Part shown: piece after piece, positions 36,590 through 45,991 of the stretch
Numbering within the stretch: position 1 is the stretch's first letter
Layout of the letters: each line of letters starts with the position of its first letter
Assembly: GCA_964603785.1 (NCBI GenBank)
Contig: CAZRWD010000008.1
Coordinates: 1 to 64,000, forward strand
DNA from: CAZRWD01 sp964603785
Lineage (GTDB): Bacteria; Fermentibacterota; Fermentibacteria; Fermentibacterales; Fermentibacteraceae
DNA: 64,000 nt
Reading direction: 5' to 3'
The notes under the pieces: model-generated
Databases searched by the model: none
What the model was told of the DNA's origin: nothing
The model's input: the letters and a program-made list of their open reading frames with translations, nothing else
Program-made: the position numbers and the translations under genes

Positions 36590-37890
36590 CGGCCGCCTCC
36601 CGCCGGGGGCTCCGCGCCGGCGCCGAGCATCTCCTCCACGCCTGCTGCGAGGGCCGAGGCGATTATGCTGTTCCCATTAGCGTTCATGTGGCAGTAGTCG
36701 ATGTAGACGTCCGAGCCGGAAGCGTCAGCTGCATCACCCATCCAGACGAAGAGCCCCCGTTCCGCGCGGCTGCGCGACGAGTCGCCCAGGATGCGCTGGT
36801 ACTCGACCTCTCCGGGATCCATCTCCTGCAGGAAGGAGGTCTCCGCCGCCGACAGCGCCCTGGTCCCGCAGGCCGGGCAGGGCTGCCAGGCCAGGAGGAC
36901 GGGGATGCCGAACCCGGCTGCAATGGCCCTGATCTGCCTGCAGTTCGACTCGTACACGTCCATGGTCCTCGAGGCCAGGTCCGCCGGGTCCTCGGTGCGT
37001 CCGAGCGGGCTGCTCCCCTCCAGTATGACCGCGGGAGCGGGGTCCGCCCCGGCCAGCATGTCCGCGACCACCAGGAGCGAGGGTCTCCAGCGGGGAGGCC
37101 CGTCTCCGGCATCCCGCCGGGCCCGGAACAGCTCGACGGCCCTCCTGCGGCCCAGATGCGAGCCCGGGTCGGCCTCGAACCATGCGGTGGCCCCGTCGTT
37201 GTATCCTTCGTAGAAGACCGCGGCGCCAGGCATGCGACCTGCCTGCAGATCGAGCAGGAACTCGATCATGGACTGGGTGGAGTTCCGGGTGGCCATTCCC
37301 CTGTTGAGTACGTTCACGGGCATGCCAGCGTCCTCCCGGAGCAGCTCCTGGAGCAGGGCCGGGATCGTCGCGGAATCGGGGAGGGCCCATCCCAGAACGG
37401 TCGAGCCTCCGTAGACGTACACCTCCCTGCAGGCGGAGGGGTCGACCGCACCGGGCGTGATCCTGAAGCCGAGCGAATCGGTGCGGAATCCCGGATCGGA
37501 CCGCAGGGGCTCGAGCCTGCAGAAGACGAACGGATGGAAGCAGGCGGGGGGTGCCTGCACCCCGTATACGCCGGCGGCCGGAGCCGCATCGGGCCCGGGC
37601 GTCACCGCCCTCCGCGAGAGGGATCTGACGATCAGGAAGGCTGCGGCATCGACGAGCAGGAGCATGAGCAGGGTGTTGGCGGCAAGGACCGGCAGGGTGT
37701 CGACGGCGAACCGCCGAAGCCTCCCGGATGTGAGCAGGAACCCGGCGGCTGCGAGCAGCACGGCCGCCGTCTGCCAGATCCCGAACCCCCGGCTGGCGCC
37801 GGGCAGGATCTGGTCCGACACGCAGGCGGAAACCAGAGCCGCGATCGAGGCGATCCGGATGGAGAGGATCGCGGCCGGCCGGGCGCTCAC
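36586..37890 (-). CDS. Membrane-anchored SGNH/GDSL-type hydrolase
   Basis: The 434-residue protein has three or four N-terminal membrane helices and a periplasmic SGNH-like domain: VYVYGGSTVLGWALPD (Ser block), NRGMATRNSTQS, FYEGYNDGA (Asn block) and YIDYCHMNANGN (C-terminal His block). Such proteins next to carbamoyltransferase/SxtJ genes probably modify or de-esterify a surface glycan or small molecule (inference). GTG 37890 overlaps the carbamoyltransferase TGA as GTGA. Confidence 0.75.
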   Translation of the reverse strand: MSARPAAILSIRIASIAALVSACVSDQILPGASRGFGIWQTAAVLLAAAGFLLTSGRLRRFAVDTLPVLAANTLLMLLLVDAAAFLIVRSLSRRAVTPGPDAAPAAGVYGVQAPPACFHPFVFCRLEPLRSDPGFRTDSLGFRITPGAVDPSACREVYVYGGSTVLGWALPDSATIPALLQELLREDAGMPVNVLNRGMATRNSTQSMIEFLLDLQAGRMPGAAVFYEGYNDGATAWFEADPGSHLGRRRAVELFRARRDAGDGPPRWRPSLLVVADMLAGADPAPAVILEGSSPLGRTEDPADLASRTMDVYESNCRQIRAIAAGFGIPVLLAWQPCPACGTRALSAAETSFLQEMDPGEVEYQRILGDSSRSRAERGLFVWMGDAADASGSDVYIDYCHMNANGNSIIASALAAGVEEMLGAGAEPPAGGGR

Positions 37891-39668
37891 TTCGATACCC
37901 AGTAGTCGCCCATCACGAGATTGTCGATGCCGCTTGCGAGGAAGGTCCGCAGGGCATCCGCGGGGCTGCTCACGATTGGCTCGCCTCTGAGGTTGAAACT
38001 GGTGTTGACGAGCACCCTGGTGCCCGTGGCCTCTCCGAAGCGCCTTATCACCTCGTAGTATCTGGGGTTCCACTCGCGGCGCACTATCTGCAGGCGGCCG
38101 GTCCCCATGTGGTTGACCGCGGGGGCCAGGCCGGCGTACCGCTCACGCCACGGGTGGACGGTGAGCATGAACCTGGCGGGGTAGTTGAGGCCGCTCTCGT
38201 CGTATCCCTCGAAGAACGTCGCTGCGTCCGTGTCGAGCACGGCCGGGGCGAAGGGCCTGAACGGCTCGCGGAACTTGATCTTGCCGTTGATGGTGTCCTT
38301 CATCGAGGGATCCCTCGGATCGGCCAGTATCGAGCGGTTTCCGAGAGCCCTCGGACCCCATTCGAACCGGCCCTGGTGGAAGCCCGTGACCGACCCGCCC
38401 GCGAGAGCCTCCACGGTGCGGTCCAGCAGGGCGCCCTCCTCCATCCTCTCGTGCCGGACCCCGCTTCCCTCGAGCGCCCGCAGGGTCTCCTCCTCGCCAT
38501 AGTCCTCTCCGTAGTACGCGTGCTCCATCCTGAACGCCCCGGGCTTCCCCAGGACGGTCTGCCAGGCGTACAGGGCGGCGCCCAGGGCGCCCCCGGCATC
38601 ACCTGCGGCGGGCTGGATGAACACCTCCTCGAAACCGGACTCCCGCTGGACCAGGCCGTTGGCGACCGAGTTGAGGGCCACGCCCCCGGCCATGCAGAGG
38701 TTGCGTTCGCCGGTCTCCTGCCTGAGCCTCCGCGCGAGCCCCAGCACGATGTCCTCGGTGACCTTCTGGATGCTGGCGGCGATGTCGGCATAGTGCTGAT
38801 TGCGCTTCGCTTCGGGATCATCGGGGCTGACGCGGCCCGGATCGGTCATGGAGGTGACGAAGGGCGACTCGGGCCTCCTCGGCTCCCCGAACAGGCTCTC
38901 GAACTTCCCCGAGAAGCTGCGGTCCGCCGACCTGTGGAACTCGAACCAGTCCATGTCCAGCGTGAAACTGGCGTCGGGATGGACTTTCACGATCCTGTCG
39001 AGGATGTCTCCCGCGAACCTGGGCCGCCCGTAGGGGGCCATCCCCATGACCTTGTACTCGCCCTCGTTCACCTGGAAGCCCAGGAAGGCGGTGAAGGCCG
39101 AGTAGAGAAGGCCCAGCGAGTGAGGGAACCTGTGCTCCCGGTCGAGGACGATCCTGCTCTCCCCCCCGGGTGCCCTCGAGCAGACGCCCCTGCCGGTCGC
39201 GGTGGTCGTCCACTCGCCCACCCCGTCGAGGGTAAGTATGGCGGCGGAGTCGAAGGGGCTGGCGTAGAGGGCGCTGGCGGCATGCGACATGTGGTGGTCG
39301 ATGAACATCAGCCTGTCCTGCCCGAGACCCAGCTCCTTCTGGATGCGGCTCTTTATCCACATCTTCTCGTCGAACCAGTTGACCATCGCCTCGCCGAAGC
39401 TGCGCATCGAGCGCGGACAGGTCGCCAGGGCCGTCGTGAGGAGCCTCTCGAACTTCACCATCGGCTTCTCGTAGAAGACCACCAGATCGAGGTCGGAGGG
39501 ACGGATCCCGGCCCTCCGCATGCAGAACTCTATCGCCTGGGAGGGAAAGCCCTCGTCCTGCTTGATGCGCGAGAACCGCTCCTCCTGGGCGGCGGCGACC
39601 AGGTCGCCGTCCCGGAGCAGGGCGGCTGCGGAGTCGTGGTAGTAGCAGCTGATTCCCAGCACGTGCAC
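37887..39668 (-). CDS. NodU/CmcH-family O-carbamoyltransferase
   Basis: The 593-residue protein transfers a carbamoyl group from carbamoyl phosphate (through carbamoyl-AMP) to a hydroxyl of a sugar or natural product. The N-terminal ASKHA-like part shows LGISCYYHDSAAALL, the metal-binding DHHMSHAASALYAS and TLDGVGEWTT; the C-terminal part shows FHQGRFEWGPRALGNRSIL, REPFRPFAPAVL and TSFNLRGEPIVSSP. GTG 39668 follows AGGAGG. The genes on both sides form the widespread carbamoyltransferase-SxtJ-DUF5989-SGNH set. The acceptor is unknown. Confidence 0.9.
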   Translation of the reverse strand: MHVLGISCYYHDSAAALLRDGDLVAAAQEERFSRIKQDEGFPSQAIEFCMRRAGIRPSDLDLVVFYEKPMVKFERLLTTALATCPRSMRSFGEAMVNWFDEKMWIKSRIQKELGLGQDRLMFIDHHMSHAASALYASPFDSAAILTLDGVGEWTTTATGRGVCSRAPGGESRIVLDREHRFPHSLGLLYSAFTAFLGFQVNEGEYKVMGMAPYGRPRFAGDILDRIVKVHPDASFTLDMDWFEFHRSADRSFSGKFESLFGEPRRPESPFVTSMTDPGRVSPDDPEAKRNQHYADIAASIQKVTEDIVLGLARRLRQETGERNLCMAGGVALNSVANGLVQRESGFEEVFIQPAAGDAGGALGAALYAWQTVLGKPGAFRMEHAYYGEDYGEEETLRALEGSGVRHERMEEGALLDRTVEALAGGSVTGFHQGRFEWGPRALGNRSILADPRDPSMKDTINGKIKFREPFRPFAPAVLDTDAATFFEGYDESGLNYPARFMLTVHPWRERYAGLAPAVNHMGTGRLQIVRREWNPRYYEVIRRFGEATGTRVLVNTSFNLRGEPIVSSPADALRTFLASGIDNLVMGDYWVSK

Positions 39669-39678
39669 GGGTAGCCTC

Positions 39679-40179
39679 CTAGAACTGCCTCCGGCACTCC
39701 TCCGCCGAGCCGGGGCAGGATGGCCGGGCGGACCAGCCGCTCTCGACGCGGCCGGTGCGCAGAGGGTCGGAGAACCGCCGGACCACCAGCCCGACCGGGG
39801 TGAGCATGAGGAAGTAGAAGACGGCCAGCATGAACCTGCCCTGGAAGCCGCCCATCCTCGACGCGAAGCCCCTCCACGCGCCCCGGATCCTGCAGGAGGG
39901 GCGGCCGGCCCCGGAGACGGACGCCCTCTTCGCTGCCGGATAGGAGCGACGCCCGGCCAGTCCGGACACCACGCCGAGTGCGAAGCCCGACAGGAGGGCG
40001 GCGGCTGCCGCGGGCGCGCGCCCGAGACCCCAGCCCGGAGCCAGCAGGACGATCCAGAGAAGAGGGATGCCCACAACGTCGAATGCGAACGGAACCGGCA
40101 GCCTCCTGCCGGCAGCCGATGCGGCTCCGGCGGACCAGCCTGCCGTGGACAGGATGATCGATGCGAGGAAGTGCAGCAT
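39679..40179 (-). CDS. SxtJ-family membrane protein
   Basis: The 166-residue protein has N-terminal membrane helices (LHFLASIILSTAG; GIPLLWIVLLAPGWGLG; ALLSGFALGVVSGL) and a family-typical end, GRFMLAVFYFLMLTPVGLVVRRFSDPL. SxtJ proteins accompany carbamoyltransferases in many bacteria; their role is unknown. ATG 40179 lies nine bases after the DUF5989 stop, and eleven bases separate its stop from the carbamoyltransferase GTG. Confidence 0.75.
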   Translation of the reverse strand: MLHFLASIILSTAGWSAGAASAAGRRLPVPFAFDVVGIPLLWIVLLAPGWGLGRAPAAAAALLSGFALGVVSGLAGRRSYPAAKRASVSGAGRPSCRIRGAWRGFASRMGGFQGRFMLAVFYFLMLTPVGLVVRRFSDPLRTGRVESGWSARPSCPGSAEECRRQF

Positions 40180-40187
40180 CCGCCGTC

Positions 40188-40364
40188 CTAGAAGAGGGTG
40201 TATATGAAGGGCGCCACCGCGGAGCCCTGTGCGAATATCAGCAGCGATGCGACGACCAGCAGGGCGCAGACGAGTGGCAGAAGCCACCAGAGACGCCTGA
40301 CCCAGAGGAAGGAGAGAAGCTCTCCGACCACGCCCAGCCTCGATGTCAGCCCGCCACCGGCCAT
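40188..40364 (-). CDS. DUF5989-family small membrane protein
   Basis: The 58-residue protein reads MAGGGLTSRLGVVGELLSFL, then a basic WVRRLWWLLP turn into one long hydrophobic helix, ending GSAVAPFIYTLF. The 'wWLlP' and 'aPFIYtLF' signatures match DUF5989, which nearly always sits beside SxtJ and a carbamoyltransferase. A good ribosome site (GGAGGA) precedes ATG 40364. It is the first gene of the cluster and is easily missed because of its size. Confidence 0.8.
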   Translation of the reverse strand: MAGGGLTSRLGVVGELLSFLWVRRLWWLLPLVCALLVVASLLIFAQGSAVAPFIYTLF

Positions 40365-40394
40365 CGATCCTCCTCCCCGCGCGGCAGGCCGTTA

Positions 40395-40422
40395 GCTATA
40401 TCCTCCGGAGAGCCTTCGTCAA
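40395..40422 (-). promoter_or_regulatory. Sigma-70-like promoter for the carbamoyltransferase cluster
   Basis: On the minus strand TTGACG (40422-40417) is followed after 16 bases by TATAGC (40400-40395), about 30 bases before the DUF5989 start codon. Confidence 0.55.
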
Positions 40423-40457
40423 TACTCCATCGTACAAGGCCGTGAGGGGGTCCGGTC

Positions 40458-42713
40458 ATGCTCCTGACGTTCGTGCGCATACTGTCGGCGGCTCTCGTCG
40501 CCGGATCCCACGGAGCCCCGGACGCCGCATCCCCGTCCATGATGAACTGCGCCGCATGGTGCGGGGAGGAACTGATCCTCCTGACGACCGGGACGGACAG
40601 GGGACTCGCCCTCTGGGACGGGACGGATCTGCTCGTCCTGTCGGATGCGCCGGGCGCGGGGAGGAACGCCTTCCTCCTCGGGGATTCCGTCCTTTGGAAG
40701 GAATGCCCCGGGGGTGACTGCAGGATCGCTGCACGGCTGGACGGAGCCACCAGGATCCTCGTGGAGGGATCCGGACTCTCCGGTCCGTTCCCGGCTCCGG
40801 GGGGATTCCTCTATTCGGACGGATCCGGAGCCCATCTCTGCGATCTGGACGGAAGGATCGAGAGGACCTGGTCCGAAGCGGCGGGGTCGCCCTCCGCATG
40901 CCTCGCAGGGGACGCGCTCTGGTTCGTAGACGGCTCGGGAACCCTCTGCAGATCGTCCTGCGGGCGCATCGTGCCTCTGCAGGACGGCACCGCGACAGTC
41001 TCGTGCTCCGGGGGATTCGTCCTCGCCAGATCGATCGACGGCTACTTCACGGTCTTCGATCAGGCTACCCCTGCCGTGGTGACCGGGGAGGCTCCCGGCA
41101 TGTGGCCGGTGCTCCTCCCCGGCGGAGAGGTCCTCCACGCGGGGCGGGCGCAGGGCGGGGGATGCACCGGGGTGGTCTCGCTGACGCCTCCGGGAGGGGC
41201 TTCGATCGATCTCACGGGTGACGTGCGAGCGGTCCGACCCATGCTCCGCCCGGGTTCCGGCCTCGTCTGGACCGATGCGGAGAGCGGCATCCTGACCGGC
41301 CCGGGTGCGCCGCGGGGCATCCCGCGGTTCATCCCGGCCACCCTTCGCGCACCTTCTCCGAGGCTCCCGGCGGAGGCCGAGGTGGACGTCCCCTGGATGC
41401 ACCAGAGATGGGACACGCCCGACTGGTTCAACGGATCGTGGTCATGCGGACCCAGTTCCTGCATGATGGCCGCACAGTACTACGACAGACTGACCCCGGA
41501 CTCCATCTGGTGCTCGTCCCCATCGCCCGGCCACTGGGCGCCTTGGGGAGGCTACATCCCATCTATCTTCACCTTCCTGGGCGTCACCTACGACATCTGG
41601 GGGCTGTCTCCGGGCTCGGTGTGGGTGCAGGGCGCGCACGGCTTCATCTGCAGGGACGCCGGAGGGGCATACTGGAACTACATATGCGAGTTCCTCGAGA
41701 ACTGCGGGCTCTCGTCGGGATGGGCGGGAACGGGCTGGTCGACCCTCACGGACGAGATCGACGCCTCCTGGCCGGTCGTCTGCTCGAGCACGATCTACTA
41801 TTCGGGCGGCACCTACGGGCACATCATCCTCTTCACGGGCTGGTACGGGGACAGGACCGTGGTCGTCAACGATCCCTACGGAGATGCGAACTACGACGGG
41901 TGGGGGCAGAGCTGGCAGTACCCCGCCGGCAAGGCCTGCCTGTACGACTGGCCGGGGTACAACAACGGGCACCTGGAGATCGGAGCGGTGAACCAGCTCT
42001 TCCTCGCGAGGCACGACGTCCTGGGGCAGCCCGACACCCTTGTGGACGACCTCAGCCTGGGCTTCGGCAAGAGGGGGCCCTGCCAGTTCTGGCACGAGTC
42101 CTCGGGGGGCTGGGAGGGCTCGTTCTGGTGGACATGGTCGACCGGAGGGGCGTCCGTGGACACCTGCTTCGCCAAATGGAGGCCGTCACTGCCCCAGGAG
42201 GGGATCTGGGAGGTCAGGGTCTTCATCCCGTCCACCCATGCCTCGGCTCCTGCGACCTACCGACTCTCCACCCAGGCCGGTCCGGTGGAGGTGACCGTCG
42301 ACCAGTCCCTCTACGACGACGAATGGGCGGTCCTCGGAGCATTCGCCCTCTCCCCGGGCGATTCGCTCTACCTGGGTGACGCCTCCTCGCAGGGAGGGCT
42401 GCCGATGGCCTTCGACGCCGCCCTGTTCCATTATTCGGGACCCTCGGGCACGCAGCCCGACCCGCCCGATCCGCCCGGCCCGCAGGTCGTCTGCCCCGGC
42501 CGGGGCTGCATCACGGTCCTCCCGCCGCCCGGCTGCCGGGGCGCCTCCGTCCTCGTGTTCGATTCCTCGGGGCGCCTGGTGGAGCATGTCGCGCTCGGAG
42601 AGGGAGCGGGCGGGACCGTAATCGGTTCGACCCTGCCCGCGGGTGTCTATTCGGTGGTCCTCGAGACCGGGGAGGGCCGTTCCCGCGCTTCGAGGACGGT
42701 GCTGGTCAGATGA
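40458..42713 (+). CDS. Secreted multidomain protein with C39-like cysteine peptidase and sorting-type tail
   Basis: The 751-residue protein has a weak signal peptide, then a beta-propeller-like region (about 30-300, repeated short 'DG.ll.l' strands). Residues 315-510 are a papain-like C39-type domain: CGPSSCMMAAQYY with the candidate catalytic Cys, GHIILFTGWYGDR with His, and VVNDPYGDAN with Asn/Asp. Next comes a golvesin/xanthan-lyase-like beta domain (CFAKWRPSLPQEGIWEVRVF, YLGDAS). The last 75 residues resemble FlgD-like/type IX secretion sorting domains (GRLVEHVALGEGAGG, PAGVYSVVLETGEG). It is likely cell-surface or secreted, degrading or binding protein. Confidence 0.75.
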   Translation: MLLTFVRILSAALVAGSHGAPDAASPSMMNCAAWCGEELILLTTGTDRGLALWDGTDLLVLSDAPGAGRNAFLLGDSVLWKECPGGDCRIAARLDGATRILVEGSGLSGPFPAPGGFLYSDGSGAHLCDLDGRIERTWSEAAGSPSACLAGDALWFVDGSGTLCRSSCGRIVPLQDGTATVSCSGGFVLARSIDGYFTVFDQATPAVVTGEAPGMWPVLLPGGEVLHAGRAQGGGCTGVVSLTPPGGASIDLTGDVRAVRPMLRPGSGLVWTDAESGILTGPGAPRGIPRFIPATLRAPSPRLPAEAEVDVPWMHQRWDTPDWFNGSWSCGPSSCMMAAQYYDRLTPDSIWCSSPSPGHWAPWGGYIPSIFTFLGVTYDIWGLSPGSVWVQGAHGFICRDAGGAYWNYICEFLENCGLSSGWAGTGWSTLTDEIDASWPVVCSSTIYYSGGTYGHIILFTGWYGDRTVVVNDPYGDANYDGWGQSWQYPAGKACLYDWPGYNNGHLEIGAVNQLFLARHDVLGQPDTLVDDLSLGFGKRGPCQFWHESSGGWEGSFWWTWSTGGASVDTCFAKWRPSLPQEGIWEVRVFIPSTHASAPATYRLSTQAGPVEVTVDQSLYDDEWAVLGAFALSPGDSLYLGDASSQGGLPMAFDAALFHYSGPSGTQPDPPDPPGPQVVCPGRGCITVLPPPGCRGASVLVFDSSGRLVEHVALGEGAGGTVIGSTLPAGVYSVVLETGEGRSRASRTVLVR

Positions 42714-42738
42714 CGGCACGGGAGGAGGATCCGGAGGA

Positions 42739-43632
42739 ATGATGGGTTTCCTGGCGAGGATCACCGGCCTGGGCGAGCCCCTGGTCCTGAAGCTACTCTA
42801 CACGGCGGCGACGGTGGCCGTCCTGCTTCTCCTGAGGCGTGTGGTGGTCTCGGCCGTGTGCAGGAGGACCGAGGAGGCCCGCATCCGGTACATGTGGCAG
42901 AAGACCTCGGCCTATGCCGCCGCGGCCGCCGGGGCGCTCATCCTGCTGCGCGTCTGGTTCCCCGTCATCGGATCCCCCGTCACCTACTTCGGCCTGCTCT
43001 CCGCGGGGGTGGCCATCGCCCTGAAGGACCCGCTGACGGATGTCGCCGGCTGGCTCTTCATCGTGTTCAGGAGGCCCTTCTCGCTGGGGGACAGGATATC
43101 CATCGGTCGGCATGCGGGGGACGTGATCGACATCCGGGTGTTCGCCTTCTCGATCCTCGAGATCGGCAACTGGGTCGAGGCGGACCAGAGCACGGGCAGG
43201 ATCATCCATGTGCCGAACGGCATGGTCTTCAGCGAGCCGGTGGCCAACTTCACCCAGGGATTCCGCTTCATCTGGAACGAGATCCCCGTGCTCCTCACGT
43301 TCGAGAGCGACTGGAGGGAGGCCAAGAAGGCTCTCCTGGAGATAGCAGGAAGGCATTCGCTCCACCTGGGGGAGAGGGCCGAGAAGGAGATCCGCGAGGC
43401 CAGCAGGCAGTACATGGTCCACTACAGCAAGCTCACGCCCATCGTCTACACGGATGTGAGGGACAGCGGCGTCCTGCTGACCATCAGGTACCTGTGCGCG
43501 GTCAAGGCGAGGAGGTCCACCCAGGAATCGATATGGGAGGATGTCCTCTCGTTCGTCGAGAGCAGGTCCGACGTCGCACTGGCCTATCCCTCGCAGAGGA
43601 TAGTCCTGACGGACGGCGGGGTCGGGGGCTGA
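42739..43632 (+). CDS. MscS-family mechanosensitive channel
   Basis: The 297-residue protein has three hydrophobic helices followed by the MscS beta domain: FGLLSAGVAIALKDPLTDVAGWLFI (pore helix), RRPFSLGDRISIGRHAGDVIDI and HVPNGMVFSEPVANFTQG. It is near the minimal E. coli MscS size and should release solutes upon membrane tension. ATG 42739 or 42742 follows GGAGGA. The start of the gene lies 25 bases after the secreted C39-like gene. Confidence 0.88.
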   Translation: MMGFLARITGLGEPLVLKLLYTAATVAVLLLLRRVVVSAVCRRTEEARIRYMWQKTSAYAAAAAGALILLRVWFPVIGSPVTYFGLLSAGVAIALKDPLTDVAGWLFIVFRRPFSLGDRISIGRHAGDVIDIRVFAFSILEIGNWVEADQSTGRIIHVPNGMVFSEPVANFTQGFRFIWNEIPVLLTFESDWREAKKALLEIAGRHSLHLGERAEKEIREASRQYMVHYSKLTPIVYTDVRDSGVLLTIRYLCAVKARRSTQESIWEDVLSFVESRSDVALAYPSQRIVLTDGGVGG

Positions 43633-43669
43633 GCCTCCGTCCCGGGCGGAACCGGTCCCGGACGCGCCC

Positions 43670-45862
43670 TCAGAGTATGTGGTAGGCCACCGTCACGCCG
43701 GCCATCACTATCGAGACCATGCTCATGAGCTTGATGAGGATGTTGAGGCTCGGCCCGGAGGTGTCCTTGAACGGGTCTCCGACCGTGTCGCCGATGACGG
43801 CCGCCTTGTGGGCGTCGGAGCCCTTCCCGCCGAGGTTTCCCTCCTCGATGTACTTCTTGGCGTTGTCCCACGCGCCTCCTGCATTCGCCAGGAAGACGGC
43901 CAGCACGAAGCCCGTCGCCGTCCCGCCCAGCAGCAGGCCCATGACGCCGCCCACTCCCATGAGGAGGCCGACCGCCACGGGCACGGCTATCGCCAGGGCG
44001 GCCGGGAGGATCATCTCCCGCTGTGCGCCCTTCGTCGAGATCGCCACGCAGCTTGCGTAGTCGGGCTCGACGGTTCCCTCCATGATGCCCGGGCAGTCCC
44101 TGAACTGGCGGCGGACCTCGTCCACCATCCTGCCGGCCGCCCTGCCCACGGCCTGCATCGTAAGCCCGCAGAAGAGGAAGGCCATGACGGCCCCGATGAA
44201 GGTCCCGACCAGGACCAGGGGGTTCATGAGGCTGACGTCGAAGTAGGAGAGCAGGTCGGAGAATGTGGCGCCGGCCACCTGGACGACCGTCGATCCGACC
44301 TCTATCGCCTCGATGCCCATCCTCTCCATGCCCACCCTCACCTCCTCCAGGTACGATGCTAGCAGGGCGAGGGCCGTCAGGGCGGCGGAGCCGATGGCGA
44401 AGCCCTTGCCGGTGGCGGCCGTGGTGTTGCCCAGGGAGTCAAGGGCGTCGGTCCGCCTGCGGACCTCCTCCTCGAGGCCGCTCATCTGGGCGTTCCCGCC
44501 GGCGTTGTCGGCGATGGGTCCGTACGCGTCGGTCGCCAGGGTGATGCCCAGGGTGGAGAGCATGCCGACGGCGGCTATTCCTATGCCGTAGAGGCCGGGG
44601 ACGAGATTGCCGAAATCGAAGCCCGAGGCCAGGAGGAAGGCCAGTATCGTGCCCACCGACACCATGACCACCGGCACGGCTGTCGATATCATGCCGGTCC
44701 CCACTCCGGAGATGATCACCGTGGCCGGTCCGGTGCGGGCCTGCTCGGCTATCGCCCTCGTGGGCCTGTATCCCTGGGAGGTGTAGTACTCGGTGGCCCT
44801 CCCGATGACCGTGCCGACCACGAGGCCGGTCGCGAGCGAGCCCCAGACGCCCCAGGCGTTGGGAATGCGGAGGATCTGGAGGAGAACGGCGGATGCCACG
44901 AGGATCAGCAGCGAACTGGCATTGACGCCCCTGCCGAGGGCTCCGAGCAGCTCCTTCTGGGTCGCCCCCTCCTTGGTGCGGACGAACAGCATGCCCACTA
45001 TGGACATGAGGGTTCCGGCCCCGGCTATCATCATGGGGGCGATGACCGCGTTGAGCTGGGTGGTCTGTCCTGAGGCGGCGAACGCCGTGGCTCCGAGGGC
45101 CGCCGTCGCCAGGATCGCGCCGCAGTAGGACTCGTAAAGGTCGGCGCCCATGCCGGCCACGTCCCCCACATTGTCGCCGACGTTGTCCGCGACCGTCGCA
45201 GGGTTGCGGGGATCGTCCTCCGGGATGCAGGCCTCGACCTTGCCGACGAGATCGGCACCCACATCGGCGGCCTTCGTGAAGATCCCGCCGCCCACCCTTG
45301 CGAACAGCGCCTGGGTGGAGGCCCCCATGCCGAATGTCAGCATCGTAGTGGTTATCAGGATGAGGGATCCCGGGCCTCCCGATGCCGGGTAGACCCTGTT
45401 GAGGATCAGGAACCAGGCGGATATGTCCAGGAGCGCAAGGCCGACGACGACCAGGCCCATCACCGCTCCGCTGCGGAAGGCGAGCCTGAGGCCCCGGTCG
45501 AGCGAACGTCGCGCTGCGTTAGCCGTGCGGGCCGAGGCGTATGTGGCGGTCTTCATGCCGAAGAACCCTGCGAGGCCGGAGAAGAAGCCGCCGGAGATGA
45601 ACGCGAAGGGCACCCAGCCGTTCTGGACATGGAGCACGTACGCCAGCAGGGCGAAGATGACGGTGAGGCCTACGAACACGATGAGGACGACCTTGTACTG
45701 CTGCTTCAGGTAGGCCATCGCGCCCTTGCGCACGGCGAGGGCGATCGCGGCCATCCTGGGCGTGCCCTCGCTCTCGCGCATCATGCCCCTGTAGAACAGA
45801 ATCGCCACGGCGAGCGCGATGATCGAGCCTGCCGGCGCCAGCCAGAACAGCGGGTTCATCAT
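43670..45862 (-). CDS. hppA: Membrane-bound ion-pumping pyrophosphatase (K+-dependent type)
   Basis: The 730-residue protein with about 16 membrane helices hydrolyses pyrophosphate to pump H+ or Na+. It contains the substrate site GGGIFTKAADVGADLVGKVE, ATVADNVGDNVGDVAGMGADLYESY and, near the C-terminus, DTVGDPFKDTSGPSLNILIKL. The diagnostic GNTTAATGKG has Ala where K+-independent enzymes have Lys, pointing to the K+-dependent subfamily, many of which pump Na+. The ion itself cannot be read by eye. A perfect inverted repeat lies in its leader (45881-45904). Confidence 0.93.
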   Translation of the reverse strand: MMNPLFWLAPAGSIIALAVAILFYRGMMRESEGTPRMAAIALAVRKGAMAYLKQQYKVVLIVFVGLTVIFALLAYVLHVQNGWVPFAFISGGFFSGLAGFFGMKTATYASARTANAARRSLDRGLRLAFRSGAVMGLVVVGLALLDISAWFLILNRVYPASGGPGSLILITTTMLTFGMGASTQALFARVGGGIFTKAADVGADLVGKVEACIPEDDPRNPATVADNVGDNVGDVAGMGADLYESYCGAILATAALGATAFAASGQTTQLNAVIAPMMIAGAGTLMSIVGMLFVRTKEGATQKELLGALGRGVNASSLLILVASAVLLQILRIPNAWGVWGSLATGLVVGTVIGRATEYYTSQGYRPTRAIAEQARTGPATVIISGVGTGMISTAVPVVMVSVGTILAFLLASGFDFGNLVPGLYGIGIAAVGMLSTLGITLATDAYGPIADNAGGNAQMSGLEEEVRRRTDALDSLGNTTAATGKGFAIGSAALTALALLASYLEEVRVGMERMGIEAIEVGSTVVQVAGATFSDLLSYFDVSLMNPLVLVGTFIGAVMAFLFCGLTMQAVGRAAGRMVDEVRRQFRDCPGIMEGTVEPDYASCVAISTKGAQREMILPAALAIAVPVAVGLLMGVGGVMGLLLGGTATGFVLAVFLANAGGAWDNAKKYIEEGNLGGKGSDAHKAAVIGDTVGDPFKDTSGPSLNILIKLMSMVSIVMAGVTVAYHIL

Positions 45863-45880
45863 GTCCTGTCCTCCACGGGC

Positions 45881-45904
45881 CCGGAGGGGCGATCGGCCCT
45901 CCGG
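45881..45904 (-). promoter_or_regulatory. Hairpin in the leader of hppA
   Basis: CCGGAGGG (45881-45888) and CCCTCCGG (45897-45904) form a perfect 8-bp stem; the loop GCGATCGG is itself partly palindromic. It sits about 20 bases upstream of the ATG at 45862, between the UPF0016 gene and hppA. It may end the upstream transcript or control hppA. Confidence 0.4.
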
Positions 45905-45991
45905 GCGGGATCATCGAGTTCGTATTCTGGATGAGTCCTCTCGAAGCGACGAGCTAACATGAAACCAGCCCCCCGGGGGGACAAGCCCGGC

